This document shows positions 27,076 to 35,447 of a DNA stretch of 64,000 bases, piece by piece (positions within the stretch are counted from its first letter, which is position 1; the number at the start of each line of letters is the position of its first letter). The position numbers and the translations under genes are program-made. The DNA comes from Microbacterium sp. B35-30 (GTDB taxonomy: Bacteria > Actinomycetota > Actinomycetes > Actinomycetales > Microbacteriaceae). Below the pieces are notes generated by a model. That model did no database searches and had not been told where the DNA came from. It saw only the letters and a program-made list of their open reading frames with translations. The DNA lies in assembly GCF_010634855.1 (NCBI RefSeq), contig NZ_MWLQ01000016.1:1-64000 (forward strand), in the 5' to 3' direction.

Positions 27076-29046
27076 CTATGCCCGGGTCGTCGCACGGACG
27101 TCGCCGCGGCCGCCGATGGCCACGTAGCCGGTGTGCTTCGGCGCGATGCCGTCCCCGGCGGTGCGTCCGCGCAGGCGCCGCCAGGCCCAGGGCAGCACGT
27201 CCCTGCTGAGCCAGGTTCCATACGCCACGGGGTCGTCGTCGGCGTGGAGGGCGGCATCGAGTCCGCCGAGTGCCTCGGCGTCGCGGACGCCGAGCACCTC
27301 GGCGGCACGATAGCCCAGGAACCGGTGCCCCCGCGAGCGAAGGTGCACCCGGTCGGACGCCCAGAGGTCGAGGTCTCCGATCGCGGGGATGGCGTCGAGA
27401 TCGAGCAGCATCGCACCGGTGCCGGCGGCGATCCGCCGGAGCTCGGAGGCGAAGGCGGCGAACCGCCGCTCGAAGAGCACCGCGGCACGGCGGCGTGGCA
27501 GGAACGGCGTCACCAGCAGCACGTCGATGCCGGCGTCCCGCAGCGCGCGAACGGATGCCTCGAGCTCGGCCGCGAGCCGGGCGATGTCGACACGCCGGCC
27601 GACCAGGTCGTTGGCCCCCATGAGGATCGACACGAGGTCGGGCCGCAGCGCCAGCGCCTGCGGAAGCTGCTCGGCGGTCAGGTGACGCACGCGGCGGCTG
27701 CGGACGGCGAGGTTCGCGTACTGGAACGGCTCACGGCCGGATGCCTCGTGCGCGAGCAGCTGAGCCAGGCGGTCCGCCCATCCCCGGTACCGCCCCGCCG
27801 GCATCCGCGAGGTGTCGCAGAGTCCCTCGGTGAGCGAGTCGCCGAGGGCGACGTACCGCGACCACCGCGGTCGCACGTCGGCCGCGGCGGTCGGCGTGGA
27901 CGGCCGGATGCCGGCGCGCCGGCGCAGCGCGTCGTCGATGGGGCGCAGCATCCGTGCGTCCTCGTAGTGATCGACCAGCTGGCCGCACAGGGCGTCCCAC
28001 GTGCGGTCCCGCACCGACTCGTGAGCCGATGCCGCGAACGCACGCCGCTTGCCCGTGTCGCCGACGAGGTCGGCGACACGCGCGCGCAGGTCGCGCAGAT
28101 CGCCGGGGCGGTAGAGCCAGCCGTCGACGCTCGAGCGCACCAGGTCCACCGGGCCCCCGGTCCCGGTGGCCACCACCGGGACGCCGCTGGCGAGCGCCTC
28201 CTGGATCGTCTGGCCGAACGTCTCGCTCTCGCCCGGGTGGACGAACACGTCGAAGCCGGCCAGCGCCTCGGCGAGCGCACCGCCGGTGAGGTGGCCCGTG
28301 AACACCGCCTCGGGCAGCGCCCGCTGGAGCGCCGGGCGGGCCGGGCCGTCGCCGACGATCACGAGTCGCGTGCCGTCGAGACCGGCGAGCGCCGCGAGGT
28401 CTTCGACCTGCTTCTCGGGCGCCAGGCGGCCGACGTACCCGACGATCGTCTTGCCCGGCGCGACACGTGCGCGCCAGGCGTCGCTGCGCCGCTCCGGGCC
28501 GAAGCGGGAGGTGTCGACCCCGCGCCCCCATCGACGCAGTCTGTCGACGCCGAGGGCCTCGAGCTGCTGCACCGAAGCCGTAGACGGGGCGAGGGTGAGG
28601 GTGGCCCGCCGGTGCAGGCGCGCGACGTGGCGACCGACGAGCGCCGCGGCCTGCGGCATCCCGTACTTCTCGGCATACGCGATGACGTCGGTCTGATAGA
28701 CCGCGACGGCGGGGACGCGAAGCGCATCGGCCGCCACGAGGCCCTGCCAGCCCAGCACGAACGGTGATGCCAGGTGCACGACGTCCGGCCGGAACTCGCG
28801 GAGGATCGTCGTCAGTCGGGCGGCCCGGGCGAAGACGATGCGCACCTCGGGATACGACGGCAGCGGCGTCGACCGCAGCAGCTCCGTGCGGGCGCCGTGG
28901 AGGTCGGTGGTGATCTCTCCGGCGCGCGGCGCGATGACGAGCGTCTCGTGGCCTTCGGCCGCGAGATGGCGCAGCACGTGGAGCACCGACCCTGTCACCC
29001 CGTTCATGTGGGGCAGGAACGATTCGGCGAGCAGTGCGACTCTCAC
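27076..29046 (-). CDS. Fusion of GT4 glycosyltransferase and SGNH/GDSL hydrolase
   Basis: Two-domain protein of 656 aa. Residues 1-370 are a GT4 glycosyltransferase related to mannosyltransferases of the PimB/MgtA type (LLAESFLPHMNGVT, VGYVGRLAPEKQ, HPGESETFGQTIQEALASG). From about 390 there is an SGNH hydrolase with Ser404 in GDSLTEG, GANDL and a DRVHLRSRGH block supplying Asp and His. The GTG at 29046 matches the usual GT4 start, but the GGAGG before it is unusually close. The protein may add and trim a glycan or acyl group on one envelope lipid. It is divergent from a DedA gene. Confidence 0.88.
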   Translation of the reverse strand: MRVALLAESFLPHMNGVTGSVLHVLRHLAAEGHETLVIAPRAGEITTDLHGARTELLRSTPLPSYPEVRIVFARAARLTTILREFRPDVVHLASPFVLGWQGLVAADALRVPAVAVYQTDVIAYAEKYGMPQAAALVGRHVARLHRRATLTLAPSTASVQQLEALGVDRLRRWGRGVDTSRFGPERRSDAWRARVAPGKTIVGYVGRLAPEKQVEDLAALAGLDGTRLVIVGDGPARPALQRALPEAVFTGHLTGGALAEALAGFDVFVHPGESETFGQTIQEALASGVPVVATGTGGPVDLVRSSVDGWLYRPGDLRDLRARVADLVGDTGKRRAFAASAHESVRDRTWDALCGQLVDHYEDARMLRPIDDALRRRAGIRPSTPTAAADVRPRWSRYVALGDSLTEGLCDTSRMPAGRYRGWADRLAQLLAHEASGREPFQYANLAVRSRRVRHLTAEQLPQALALRPDLVSILMGANDLVGRRVDIARLAAELEASVRALRDAGIDVLLVTPFLPRRRAAVLFERRFAAFASELRRIAAGTGAMLLDLDAIPAIGDLDLWASDRVHLRSRGHRFLGYRAAEVLGVRDAEALGGLDAALHADDDPVAYGTWLSRDVLPWAWRRLRGRTAGDGIAPKHTGYVAIGGRGDVRATTRA

Positions 29047-29185
29047 GCCTCCAGGGTGACGGCGCTGACAGGGACGGATGCCGCGAACCGGCGCCCGCGC
29101 GCAACTGTTCACCCGATGCACCGCGGCAGGTCACCGGACGTGCCCCGTTCCGTCGCCGTTCACCCCGGGCGGCTACCAAGGAGGG

Positions 29186-29779
29186 GTGGTCGAGGAACTG
29201 CTGACCGAGGTCGCGCGGAGTCCGTGGGCGCTGCCGCTGCTCTTCGTGCTCGTGCTGGGCGACGCGTTCCTCGTCGTCGTTCCCGGCGAGGTGGCGGTGA
29301 CGGCGCTGGGCGCACTGGCGGTGTCGCAGGGTGAGCCCGCAGTGGGAGCAGTGATCCTCGTCGCCGCGGTGGCGGCGGTCACCGGCGACGCGGCGTGCTA
29401 CCTCGTCGGGCGGACGATGGGACTCGAACGCTGGCGCTGGATGCGGACGCCCCGCGTGCGCACAGCGTTCGCCTGGGCGCGCGCACGGCTCGAGCGGCGC
29501 GCCGCGCTCGTGCTCTTCACCGCGCGGTTCATCCCGTTCGCGCGGCTCGCCGTCAACCTCACCGCGGGCGCGACCGGGGTCGCCGCGCCGCGCTTCCTGG
29601 CGATCGCGGGGCTCGCGGCCCTCGCGTGGTCGGCGTACCAGGCGCTGATCGGCGCGGCGGTGGCGGCGATCCTCCCGGGAGGACCGGTGGTCGCCGTGGT
29701 CGCCTCGGTCGCGCTGGCGGTCGGGATCGGCCTCGCGATCGACGCGGTGCTCGCCCGGCGCCTGCGCAGTGGCCGGTGA
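29186..29779 (+). CDS. DedA family membrane protein
   Basis: Polytopic protein of 197 aa in the DedA/SNARE-associated (VTT) family, implicated in lipid scrambling and envelope homeostasis. It carries the family's GDAACYLVGRTMG segment and the FTARFIPFARLAVNLTAG membrane loop. The GTG at 29186 follows AAGGAGG closely; earlier in-frame ATGs would add a hydrophilic leader with no membrane character. The glycosyltransferase-SGNH fusion is encoded divergently, giving a shared envelope theme. Confidence 0.88.
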   Translation: MVEELLTEVARSPWALPLLFVLVLGDAFLVVVPGEVAVTALGALAVSQGEPAVGAVILVAAVAAVTGDAACYLVGRTMGLERWRWMRTPRVRTAFAWARARLERRAALVLFTARFIPFARLAVNLTAGATGVAAPRFLAIAGLAALAWSAYQALIGAAVAAILPGGPVVAVVASVALAVGIGLAIDAVLARRLRSGR

Positions 29780-29934
29780 CCGACGGCGTGGTGCACGACA
29801 TCGGATCCGCAGGGACGGACGGGGTCCGCGACACGCCGGGGCGCGGCAGCCCGCAGCCGCGTGTCGGCGGGGATCCGCGCGCCAACGGGACCGATCGTGC
29901 GCGGCGCAGGCCGGACTGCGGTCAGGATGGAGGC

Positions 29935-30774
29935 GTGGCAGACGCGAACCCGGACGCATACGACGACCTCTTCCTCGGCATCCCCCTCCCGCTCCCCCGT
30001 CCCGCGGACGGCCGGGAGGTGCGGGATCTGACGTACCCGCGGTTCACGGTGCTGCTCGAGCCGGAGCGGCGGCTCGCCATCGTTGCGGCGGTGAACATCG
30101 ACGGCTCGGCGCTGCACGATCTGCCGCGCACAGGCGAGTGGGAGCTGGACGCCCGGATCCCAGCTGCCGAGCAGGCGGGACCGGCCGTCTACGCCTCGAA
30201 CGACCTCGACCGCGGGCACCTGGTGCGCCGCCGCGATCCGGGCTGGGGTTCGACGGCCGAGGCCCGCCGCGCGATGGAGGCCACTTTCACGTACCCCAAC
30301 GCAGCCCCGCAGGCGAGCGGGTTCAACCAGTCGAAGGAGCTGTGGCTCGGCCTCGAGGACCACGTGCTGGGGTTCGCCGACACGACCGATGAGCGGATCA
30401 GCGTGTTCACCGCACCGGTGCTCGCCGACGACGACCCGCCGTACCGCGGCATCCGCGTCCCCCGTCGCTTCTTCAAGGTCGCCGCGTGGATGACCGGGGA
30501 TGCGGCGTCCCCGAGCCTTGCGGCCGCCGGCTTCCTCCTCGACCAGTCGGAGCTCATCGACGTCAGCCAGGGGGCGCTCGCGGTGCCCTCGCTCGGCGCT
30601 TTCCGCACCTTCCAGGTGCCGATCGCGGATATCGAAGCCCTCGCCGGAGTCGACTTCGGTGCGCTCGTCGAGGCCGACGTGCTGCCGCACTTCGACAGGC
30701 TCACCGACCCAGCGGTGCGCGGAGAGGACGCCTGGCGTCCCCTCCGCGCACCGGAGGACATCGTGCTGGGCTGA
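29935..30774 (+). CDS. DNA/RNA non-specific endonuclease (NUC1 family)
   Basis: Beta-beta-alpha metal nuclease of 279 aa. The signature DRGH lies at 92-95 (catalytic His95), with supporting Asn residues in the TYPNAAPQASGFNQ segment. No signal peptide is visible, which is unusual because many NUC1 nucleases are secreted; it may act inside the cell or leave by another route. The GTG at 29935 follows a GGATGGAGG stretch. It converges on the FMN reductase gene with only three bases between. Confidence 0.88.
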   Translation: MADANPDAYDDLFLGIPLPLPRPADGREVRDLTYPRFTVLLEPERRLAIVAAVNIDGSALHDLPRTGEWELDARIPAAEQAGPAVYASNDLDRGHLVRRRDPGWGSTAEARRAMEATFTYPNAAPQASGFNQSKELWLGLEDHVLGFADTTDERISVFTAPVLADDDPPYRGIRVPRRFFKVAAWMTGDAASPSLAAAGFLLDQSELIDVSQGALAVPSLGAFRTFQVPIADIEALAGVDFGALVEADVLPHFDRLTDPAVRGEDAWRPLRAPEDIVLG

Positions 30775-30777
30775 GGG

Positions 30778-31422
30778 CTACTCCCCCGCAAGACCGCCGA
30801 GCAGGTGTCCGAACGAGCGGCCCTCGCCGAGGTAGTTGGCGGGGTCGAACGGGTCGGAGTCCGTGGCGGGCTCCCGACGCGCGATCGCCTCGGCGAGCTC
30901 CCGCGCCCCGCGGTCGATCCGCTCGCCGAGCGGCGCGATGTTGTCGGCCGATGCCCCCCAGTCGCTCGACGCGGCGAACACGCCGGTCGAGACCGGCTCG
31001 GCGTGCAGATACGTGAACAGCGGCCGGATCGCGTAGTCGATCGCGAGCGAGTGGCGGGCCGTGCCGGCGTTCGCGCCGATCAGCACGGGCTTGCCGGTCA
31101 GCGCATCGGGGTCGAGCACGTCGATGAACGACTTGAACAGTCCCGAATAGCTCGTGGAGAAGATCGGCGTGACCGCGATCACGGCGTCGGCCGAGACGAC
31201 CGCGTTGATCACGGACTCGAGGGCCGGCGGGGCGAACCCCGTCAGGAGGTTGTTGGTGATGTCGTGCGCGTAGTCGCGCAGCTCGAACACGTCGACCTCG
31301 ATCTCGATGCCGCGCTCCGACAGCTGCTTCGCCGTCGCGGCGGCGAGCCGGTCGGCGAGCATGCGGGTCGACGACGGGTTGGACAGACCGGCCGAGATGA
31401 CGGCGATGCGGCGCGCGGTCAT
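30778..31422 (-). CDS. FMN reductase partnered with a flavin monooxygenase (CE1759-like)
   Basis: NAD(P)H-dependent flavin reductase of 214 aa, flavodoxin-like, with SAGLSNPSSTRMLADRL as the FMN phosphate loop and VTPIFSTSYSGLFKSF as the second FMN segment. It supplies reduced FMN to the monooxygenase encoded immediately upstream. GGAAGGAGG lies within the end of that gene and the two frames are separated by one base, so they are translated as a unit. The CE1758/CE1759 pair name is from family knowledge. Confidence 0.9.
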   Translation of the reverse strand: MTARRIAVISAGLSNPSSTRMLADRLAAATAKQLSERGIEIEVDVFELRDYAHDITNNLLTGFAPPALESVINAVVSADAVIAVTPIFSTSYSGLFKSFIDVLDPDALTGKPVLIGANAGTARHSLAIDYAIRPLFTYLHAEPVSTGVFAASSDWGASADNIAPLGERIDRGARELAEAIARREPATDSDPFDPANYLGEGRSFGHLLGGLAGE

Positions 31423-31423
31423 G

Positions 31424-32650
31424 TCACGCCTCCTTCCGGCCGAGGCCGAACGCGGCGCCCGCGGGGGCAGGGCTGTCCTGGTACGGGCTCGCGCCCACGA
31501 GGTTGTCGCCGCGGTTCGCACCGGGCACCGCCTGGCGCGGCGCCTGGTCGCCGTAGGCCGCGGCCACGAGGTTCGCGTGGGTCGGGGCATCCGGAACCTC
31601 CGGTGCACGGTTCTTCTGCAGCTCCTTGCGGAGCACCGGAACCACCTCGCCGCCGAGGATGTCGAGCTGCTCGAGCACCGTCTTCAGCGGCAGGCCGGCG
31701 TGGTCCATGAGGAACAGCTGGCGCTGGTAGTCGCCGTAGGTGTCACGCATGGCGGCGTAGCGGTCGATCACCTGCTGCGGCGAGCCCACGGTGAGCGGGG
31801 TCATCTCGCTGAAGTCCTCGAGCGACGGACCGTGGCCGTAGACCGGCGCGTTGTCGAAGTACGGGCGGAACGCCTTGACCGCGTCCTGCGACTTCGCCGC
31901 CATGAACACCTGGCCGCCGAGACCGACGATCGCCTGCTCGGGCGTGCCGTGTCCGTAGTGCGCGTAGCGCTGGCGGTACAGCTGGATCAGGCGCTGGTAG
32001 TGCTCCTTCGGCCAGAAGATGTTGTTCGCGAAGAAGCCGTCGCCGTAGTAAGCCGCCTGCTCGGCGATCTCGGGCGTGCGGATCGAGCCGTGCCACACGA
32101 ACGGCGCCACGCCGTCGAGGGGACGCGGGGTCGAGGTGAAGCCCTGCAGGGGCGTCCGGAACTGGCCTTCCCAGTCGACGACGTCCTCGCGCCACAGGCG
32201 GTGCAGCAGGTTGTAGTTCTCGATCGCGAGGGGCAGGCCCTGGCGGATGTCCTTGCCGAACCACGGGTACACCGGGCCGGTGTTGCCGCGGCCGATCATG
32301 AGATCGGTGCGACCGCCCGAGACGTGCTGGAGCATCGCGTAGTCCTCGGCGATCTTCACCGGGTCGTTCGTGGTGATGAGGGTCGTCGCGGTCGAGAGGA
32401 TCAGGCGCTCGGTCTGCGCGGCGATGTACGCGAGGGTCGTGGTCGGCGAGGAGGACCAGAACGGCGGGTTGTGGTGCTCGCCGAGCGCGAAGACGTCGAG
32501 GCCCACCTCTTCCGCGTGCTTGGCGATGCGAAGCGTCGCCTGGATCCTCTCCGCCTCACTGGGCGTGGTGCCGTCCGTCGGGTCCTGGGTGATGTCGCTC
32601 ACCGTGAAGATGCCGAACTGCATTCCCGACCACGTGGTGCTGTCGCTCAC
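31424..32650 (-). CDS. LLM class flavin-dependent monooxygenase (CE1758-like)
   Basis: Luciferase-like monooxygenase of 408 aa, a TIM-barrel protein using reduced FMN and O2. The segments LDVFALGEHHNPPF, RLILSTATTLITTNDP and LMIGRGNTGPVYPWFG are typical of the class. The natural substrate is unknown. The GTG at 32650 is preceded by GGAGAAG. A promoter is visible upstream (TTGCAC-18-TAGATT), giving a leader of about 40 nt. Operonic with its FMN reductase. Confidence 0.9.
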   Translation of the reverse strand: MSDSTTWSGMQFGIFTVSDITQDPTDGTTPSEAERIQATLRIAKHAEEVGLDVFALGEHHNPPFWSSSPTTTLAYIAAQTERLILSTATTLITTNDPVKIAEDYAMLQHVSGGRTDLMIGRGNTGPVYPWFGKDIRQGLPLAIENYNLLHRLWREDVVDWEGQFRTPLQGFTSTPRPLDGVAPFVWHGSIRTPEIAEQAAYYGDGFFANNIFWPKEHYQRLIQLYRQRYAHYGHGTPEQAIVGLGGQVFMAAKSQDAVKAFRPYFDNAPVYGHGPSLEDFSEMTPLTVGSPQQVIDRYAAMRDTYGDYQRQLFLMDHAGLPLKTVLEQLDILGGEVVPVLRKELQKNRAPEVPDAPTHANLVAAAYGDQAPRQAVPGANRGDNLVGASPYQDSPAPAGAAFGLGRKEA

Positions 32651-32696
32651 GATCGCTTCTCCGCTCTTTCGCCGTGCGGGATCTCCGTCGCGGGCG

Positions 32697-32726
32697 AATC
32701 TATGCAAATGAATGTATCTCGTGCAA
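32697..32726 (-). promoter_or_regulatory. Promoter of the LLM monooxygenase operon
   Basis: On the minus strand TTGCAC (32726-32721) is followed after 18 nt by TAGATT (32702-32697). The surroundings are unusually AT-rich for this genome. Confidence 0.6.
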
Positions 32727-32794
32727 CGCGTGCGCACCGATGTTATTCCCGAGCGGATGCCGCAGACTCAGCACCGCTCCCTCAATGATCGCCC

Positions 32795-34543
32795 CTACCC
32801 AGCGGCCCCCGCACGCAGCACCACGGCCTCCCACGGCCGCAGCCGCAGCAGGCCGCCGGCGACATCGGGTGCACCGTCGCAGTTGCCGATGACGAGCTCG
32901 GCCGTGGCAGGTTCGACGCCCGCGATCTCGACCTGCTGCGGGTCACCGGTGAAGTTGCCGGCGACGAAGAGCGTCGGCCCCCCACCGGACCGGGTGAACG
33001 CGTAGACATGCGGGTGCTCCGGCGCGACGAGGGCGAAGTCGCCGAGCCGCACGACCGGGTCGTCGTGGCGCAGCGCGATGAGCCGGCGGTAGTGATGGAA
33101 CACGGATGCCGCATCCGCACGCTCTGCCTCGGCATTGACGGTCACGTGGTTCGGGTTGACCCCGATCCACGGCTCGCCGGTCGTGAACCCGGCGGCCGCG
33201 GTCGCGTCCCACTGCACCGGCGTGCGGGAGTTGTCGCGGCTTCCGCTGCCGAGCGCGTCGACCAGCTGCGCGTCGGTCAGGCGGCCATGGGCGCGCCCTT
33301 CGGCCGCGAAGCGGAGGGACTCGATGTCGCGATAATCCGAGAGCTCGCGGAAGTGCGCGTTCGTCATCCCGAGCTCCTCGCCCTGGTAGACGTACGGCGT
33401 GCCGCGGTGCAGGTGCAGCACCGTGGCGAGCATCGTCGCCGACTCGCGGCGATACGCCCCGTCGTCGCCGAAGCGCGAGACGCTGCGGGGCTGGTCGTGG
33501 TTCTCCCAGTACAGCGAATTCCAGCCGGCGTCGAAGAGCCCATGCTGCCAGCGGGCCATCGTCGCCTTCAGCTCGCGCAGGTCGAGCGGTCGCAGGTCGA
33601 AGCGCCCGCCGGGGCCGTGGTCGATGTGCACATGCTCGAACGTGAACACCATGTCGACCTCGAGGCGCGCGGGGTCGGTGAACAGGCGGCCGTCCTCGAC
33701 GCTGGCACCGGGCGTCTCCCCCACCAGCAGCAGAGCCTGCCGGCGGCCCTCGAACACCTCGCGGTGCATCTCCTGCAGGAACTCGTGCAGGCGCGGGCCG
33801 TTGACCGTCTGCAGGCGGCTGTCGCCGAAGCGCCCGTCCACGACCACGCCGTCGGCCAGCGATCCGTCCGCGCCGACCACTTTCGAGATGAGGTTGATCA
33901 CATCCATGCGGAAGCCGTCGACGCCGCGGTCGAGCCACCAGCGCATCATGTCGTAGACGGCCGCACGGACGTCCGGGTTCTCCCAGTTGAGGTCGGGCTG
34001 CTTGCGGCTGAACAGGTGCAGGTAGTACTCCCCTGTCGCCTCGTCGAGCTCCCACGCGGGTCCTGAGAAGGCCGAGGCCCAGTTCGTCGGCTCGGCGCCG
34101 GACGCGCCGGCCGCCATGCCCTCCCTCGGGGGGCGCCACCAGTACCAGTCGCGCCGGGGAGAGTCCCGCGATGACCGCGACTCGACGAACCACGGATGCT
34201 CGTCGCTCGTGTGATTGACCACCAGATCCATCACGACGCGGATGCCGCGCTCGTGCAGCGCGGCGATGACATCGTCGAGGTCTGCCAATGTGCCGAACAG
34301 CGGGTCGACGTCGCGGTAGTCGCTGATGTCGTAGCCGTTGTCGTCCTGCGGACTGCGATAGATCGGCGAGAGCCACACGACGTCGACGCCGAGCTCCACG
34401 AGATGGTCGATGCGCCGCAGCACGCCCCGCAGGTCGCCGACGCCGTCGCCGTCGGAGTCCTGGAACGAGCGCGGATAGATCTGGTAGACGACGGCGCCGG
34501 TCCACCAGGCGGGCGGGTCGTTCGGAGTCTCGGCCGCTGCCAT
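32795..34543 (-). CDS. GH13 alpha-glucosidase (oligo-1,6-glucosidase type)
   Basis: Glycoside hydrolase family 13 enzyme of 582 aa, probably intracellular as no signal peptide is seen. It releases glucose from alpha-linked oligosaccharides or sucrose-like sugars. Catalytic residues are Asp214 (GFRMDVINLIS), Glu276 (LLLVGETPG) and Asp350 (YWENHDQPR); DLVVNHTSDEHPWF is region I. Linkage specificity (alpha-1,6, alpha-1,4 or trehalulose) cannot be settled by eye. TAGTGT (34550-34555) ends six nucleotides before the ATG and overlaps the preceding gene's stop. No sugar transporter is adjacent. Confidence 0.92.
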   Translation of the reverse strand: MAAAETPNDPPAWWTGAVVYQIYPRSFQDSDGDGVGDLRGVLRRIDHLVELGVDVVWLSPIYRSPQDDNGYDISDYRDVDPLFGTLADLDDVIAALHERGIRVVMDLVVNHTSDEHPWFVESRSSRDSPRRDWYWWRPPREGMAAGASGAEPTNWASAFSGPAWELDEATGEYYLHLFSRKQPDLNWENPDVRAAVYDMMRWWLDRGVDGFRMDVINLISKVVGADGSLADGVVVDGRFGDSRLQTVNGPRLHEFLQEMHREVFEGRRQALLLVGETPGASVEDGRLFTDPARLEVDMVFTFEHVHIDHGPGGRFDLRPLDLRELKATMARWQHGLFDAGWNSLYWENHDQPRSVSRFGDDGAYRRESATMLATVLHLHRGTPYVYQGEELGMTNAHFRELSDYRDIESLRFAAEGRAHGRLTDAQLVDALGSGSRDNSRTPVQWDATAAAGFTTGEPWIGVNPNHVTVNAEAERADAASVFHHYRRLIALRHDDPVVRLGDFALVAPEHPHVYAFTRSGGGPTLFVAGNFTGDPQQVEIAGVEPATAELVIGNCDGAPDVAGGLLRLRPWEAVVLRAGAAG

Positions 34544-34549
34544 CCCGTC

Positions 34550-34555
34550 ACACTA
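34550..34555 (-). promoter_or_regulatory. Putative leaderless -10 box of the GH13 gene
   Basis: TAGTGT on the minus strand, six nucleotides before the ATG at 34543. It overlaps the TAG stop (34553-34555) of the alpha/beta hydrolase gene. Confidence 0.5.
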
Positions 34556-35434
34556 CGCCGCGGCGGCGAACAGCTGCAGCATGTCCCGCACCAGCTGGTG
34601 CGGCGCGGTTTCGCACGGCGCATGCCCCGTCACGTACGTGGCGACGCGGGCGCCGATGCGTGCCGCGTACTCGTCGTGCTGCGCCTGCGGCCAGAGGTCG
34701 TGCTCTCCGACGGCGATGAGCTTCGGGATGTCGATCGCCGCCACGTCGTCCGCGAAGTCGGGCGTCGCCATCATCAGCCCGACGACGTCGTCGATGCAGT
34801 CACGCCCGGTGACCGCGAGTCGCTCCCGCACGAACGCGATGCGCCCGGGGGGCGTCCGGTTGAGGTTGTAGCGGATGCCCCACAGGATGAGCCCCGCCGC
34901 CCGGTGTGGCGTCATGTCGGAGATGGGCCCGATGTGCTTGACCCCGCGGAACACCTGGCCCGTCGCCGGCGGCGCCGCCATCAGAGTGAGGCTGCGGAAG
35001 AGGTCGGGGCGCGCGACCAGCGCGAGCTCGGTGACCAGACCCGCGAAGCTGTAGCCGAGCACGTGTGCCGGCCCGCCGTCTTCAAGCACGGCGATGAGGT
35101 CGTCGATGAAAAGCGGGTAGTCGTAAGACGCGCGCGGCGGATCGAGGTGCTGCGGCCCGGCGCCGACGGACTCGTAGTGACCGGCGATGTCGTAGGACTC
35201 GACGCGATAGCCGGCCGCGGCGAGCAGCGGGAACAGGAGGACGAAGTCCTCCTTGGACCCGACGACGCCGGGGACGAGCACGACCCGCGGCGCGCCGTCG
35301 TCGCCCAGGCGCACCCGCGCGAGGCCGCCGCTGGGGGCGGGGAACGTATCCCGCTCGGTGCCCGCGGGGAACACATGCCAGTCGAGGTCGGGAATGCCCT
35401 GGTCGCGCTCGAGCGCGTCGTCGATCGTCGTCAT
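34553..35434 (-). CDS. Alpha/beta hydrolase
   Basis: Alpha/beta-hydrolase fold protein of 293 aa. Ser129 in the GYSFAG nucleophile elbow is the likely nucleophile, VPGVVGSKEDF forms the oxyanion region and VTGHAPCETAP contains the candidate His. The substrate is unknown. The ATG at 35434 has a TAGTCT about 10 nt upstream. It lies between a carboxylesterase and the glucosidase on the same strand. Confidence 0.85.
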   Translation of the reverse strand: MTTIDDALERDQGIPDLDWHVFPAGTERDTFPAPSGGLARVRLGDDGAPRVVLVPGVVGSKEDFVLLFPLLAAAGYRVESYDIAGHYESVGAGPQHLDPPRASYDYPLFIDDLIAVLEDGGPAHVLGYSFAGLVTELALVARPDLFRSLTLMAAPPATGQVFRGVKHIGPISDMTPHRAAGLILWGIRYNLNRTPPGRIAFVRERLAVTGRDCIDDVVGLMMATPDFADDVAAIDIPKLIAVGEHDLWPQAQHDEYAARIGARVATYVTGHAPCETAPHQLVRDMLQLFAAAA

Positions 35435-35447
35435 CGCGACTGTGAGA

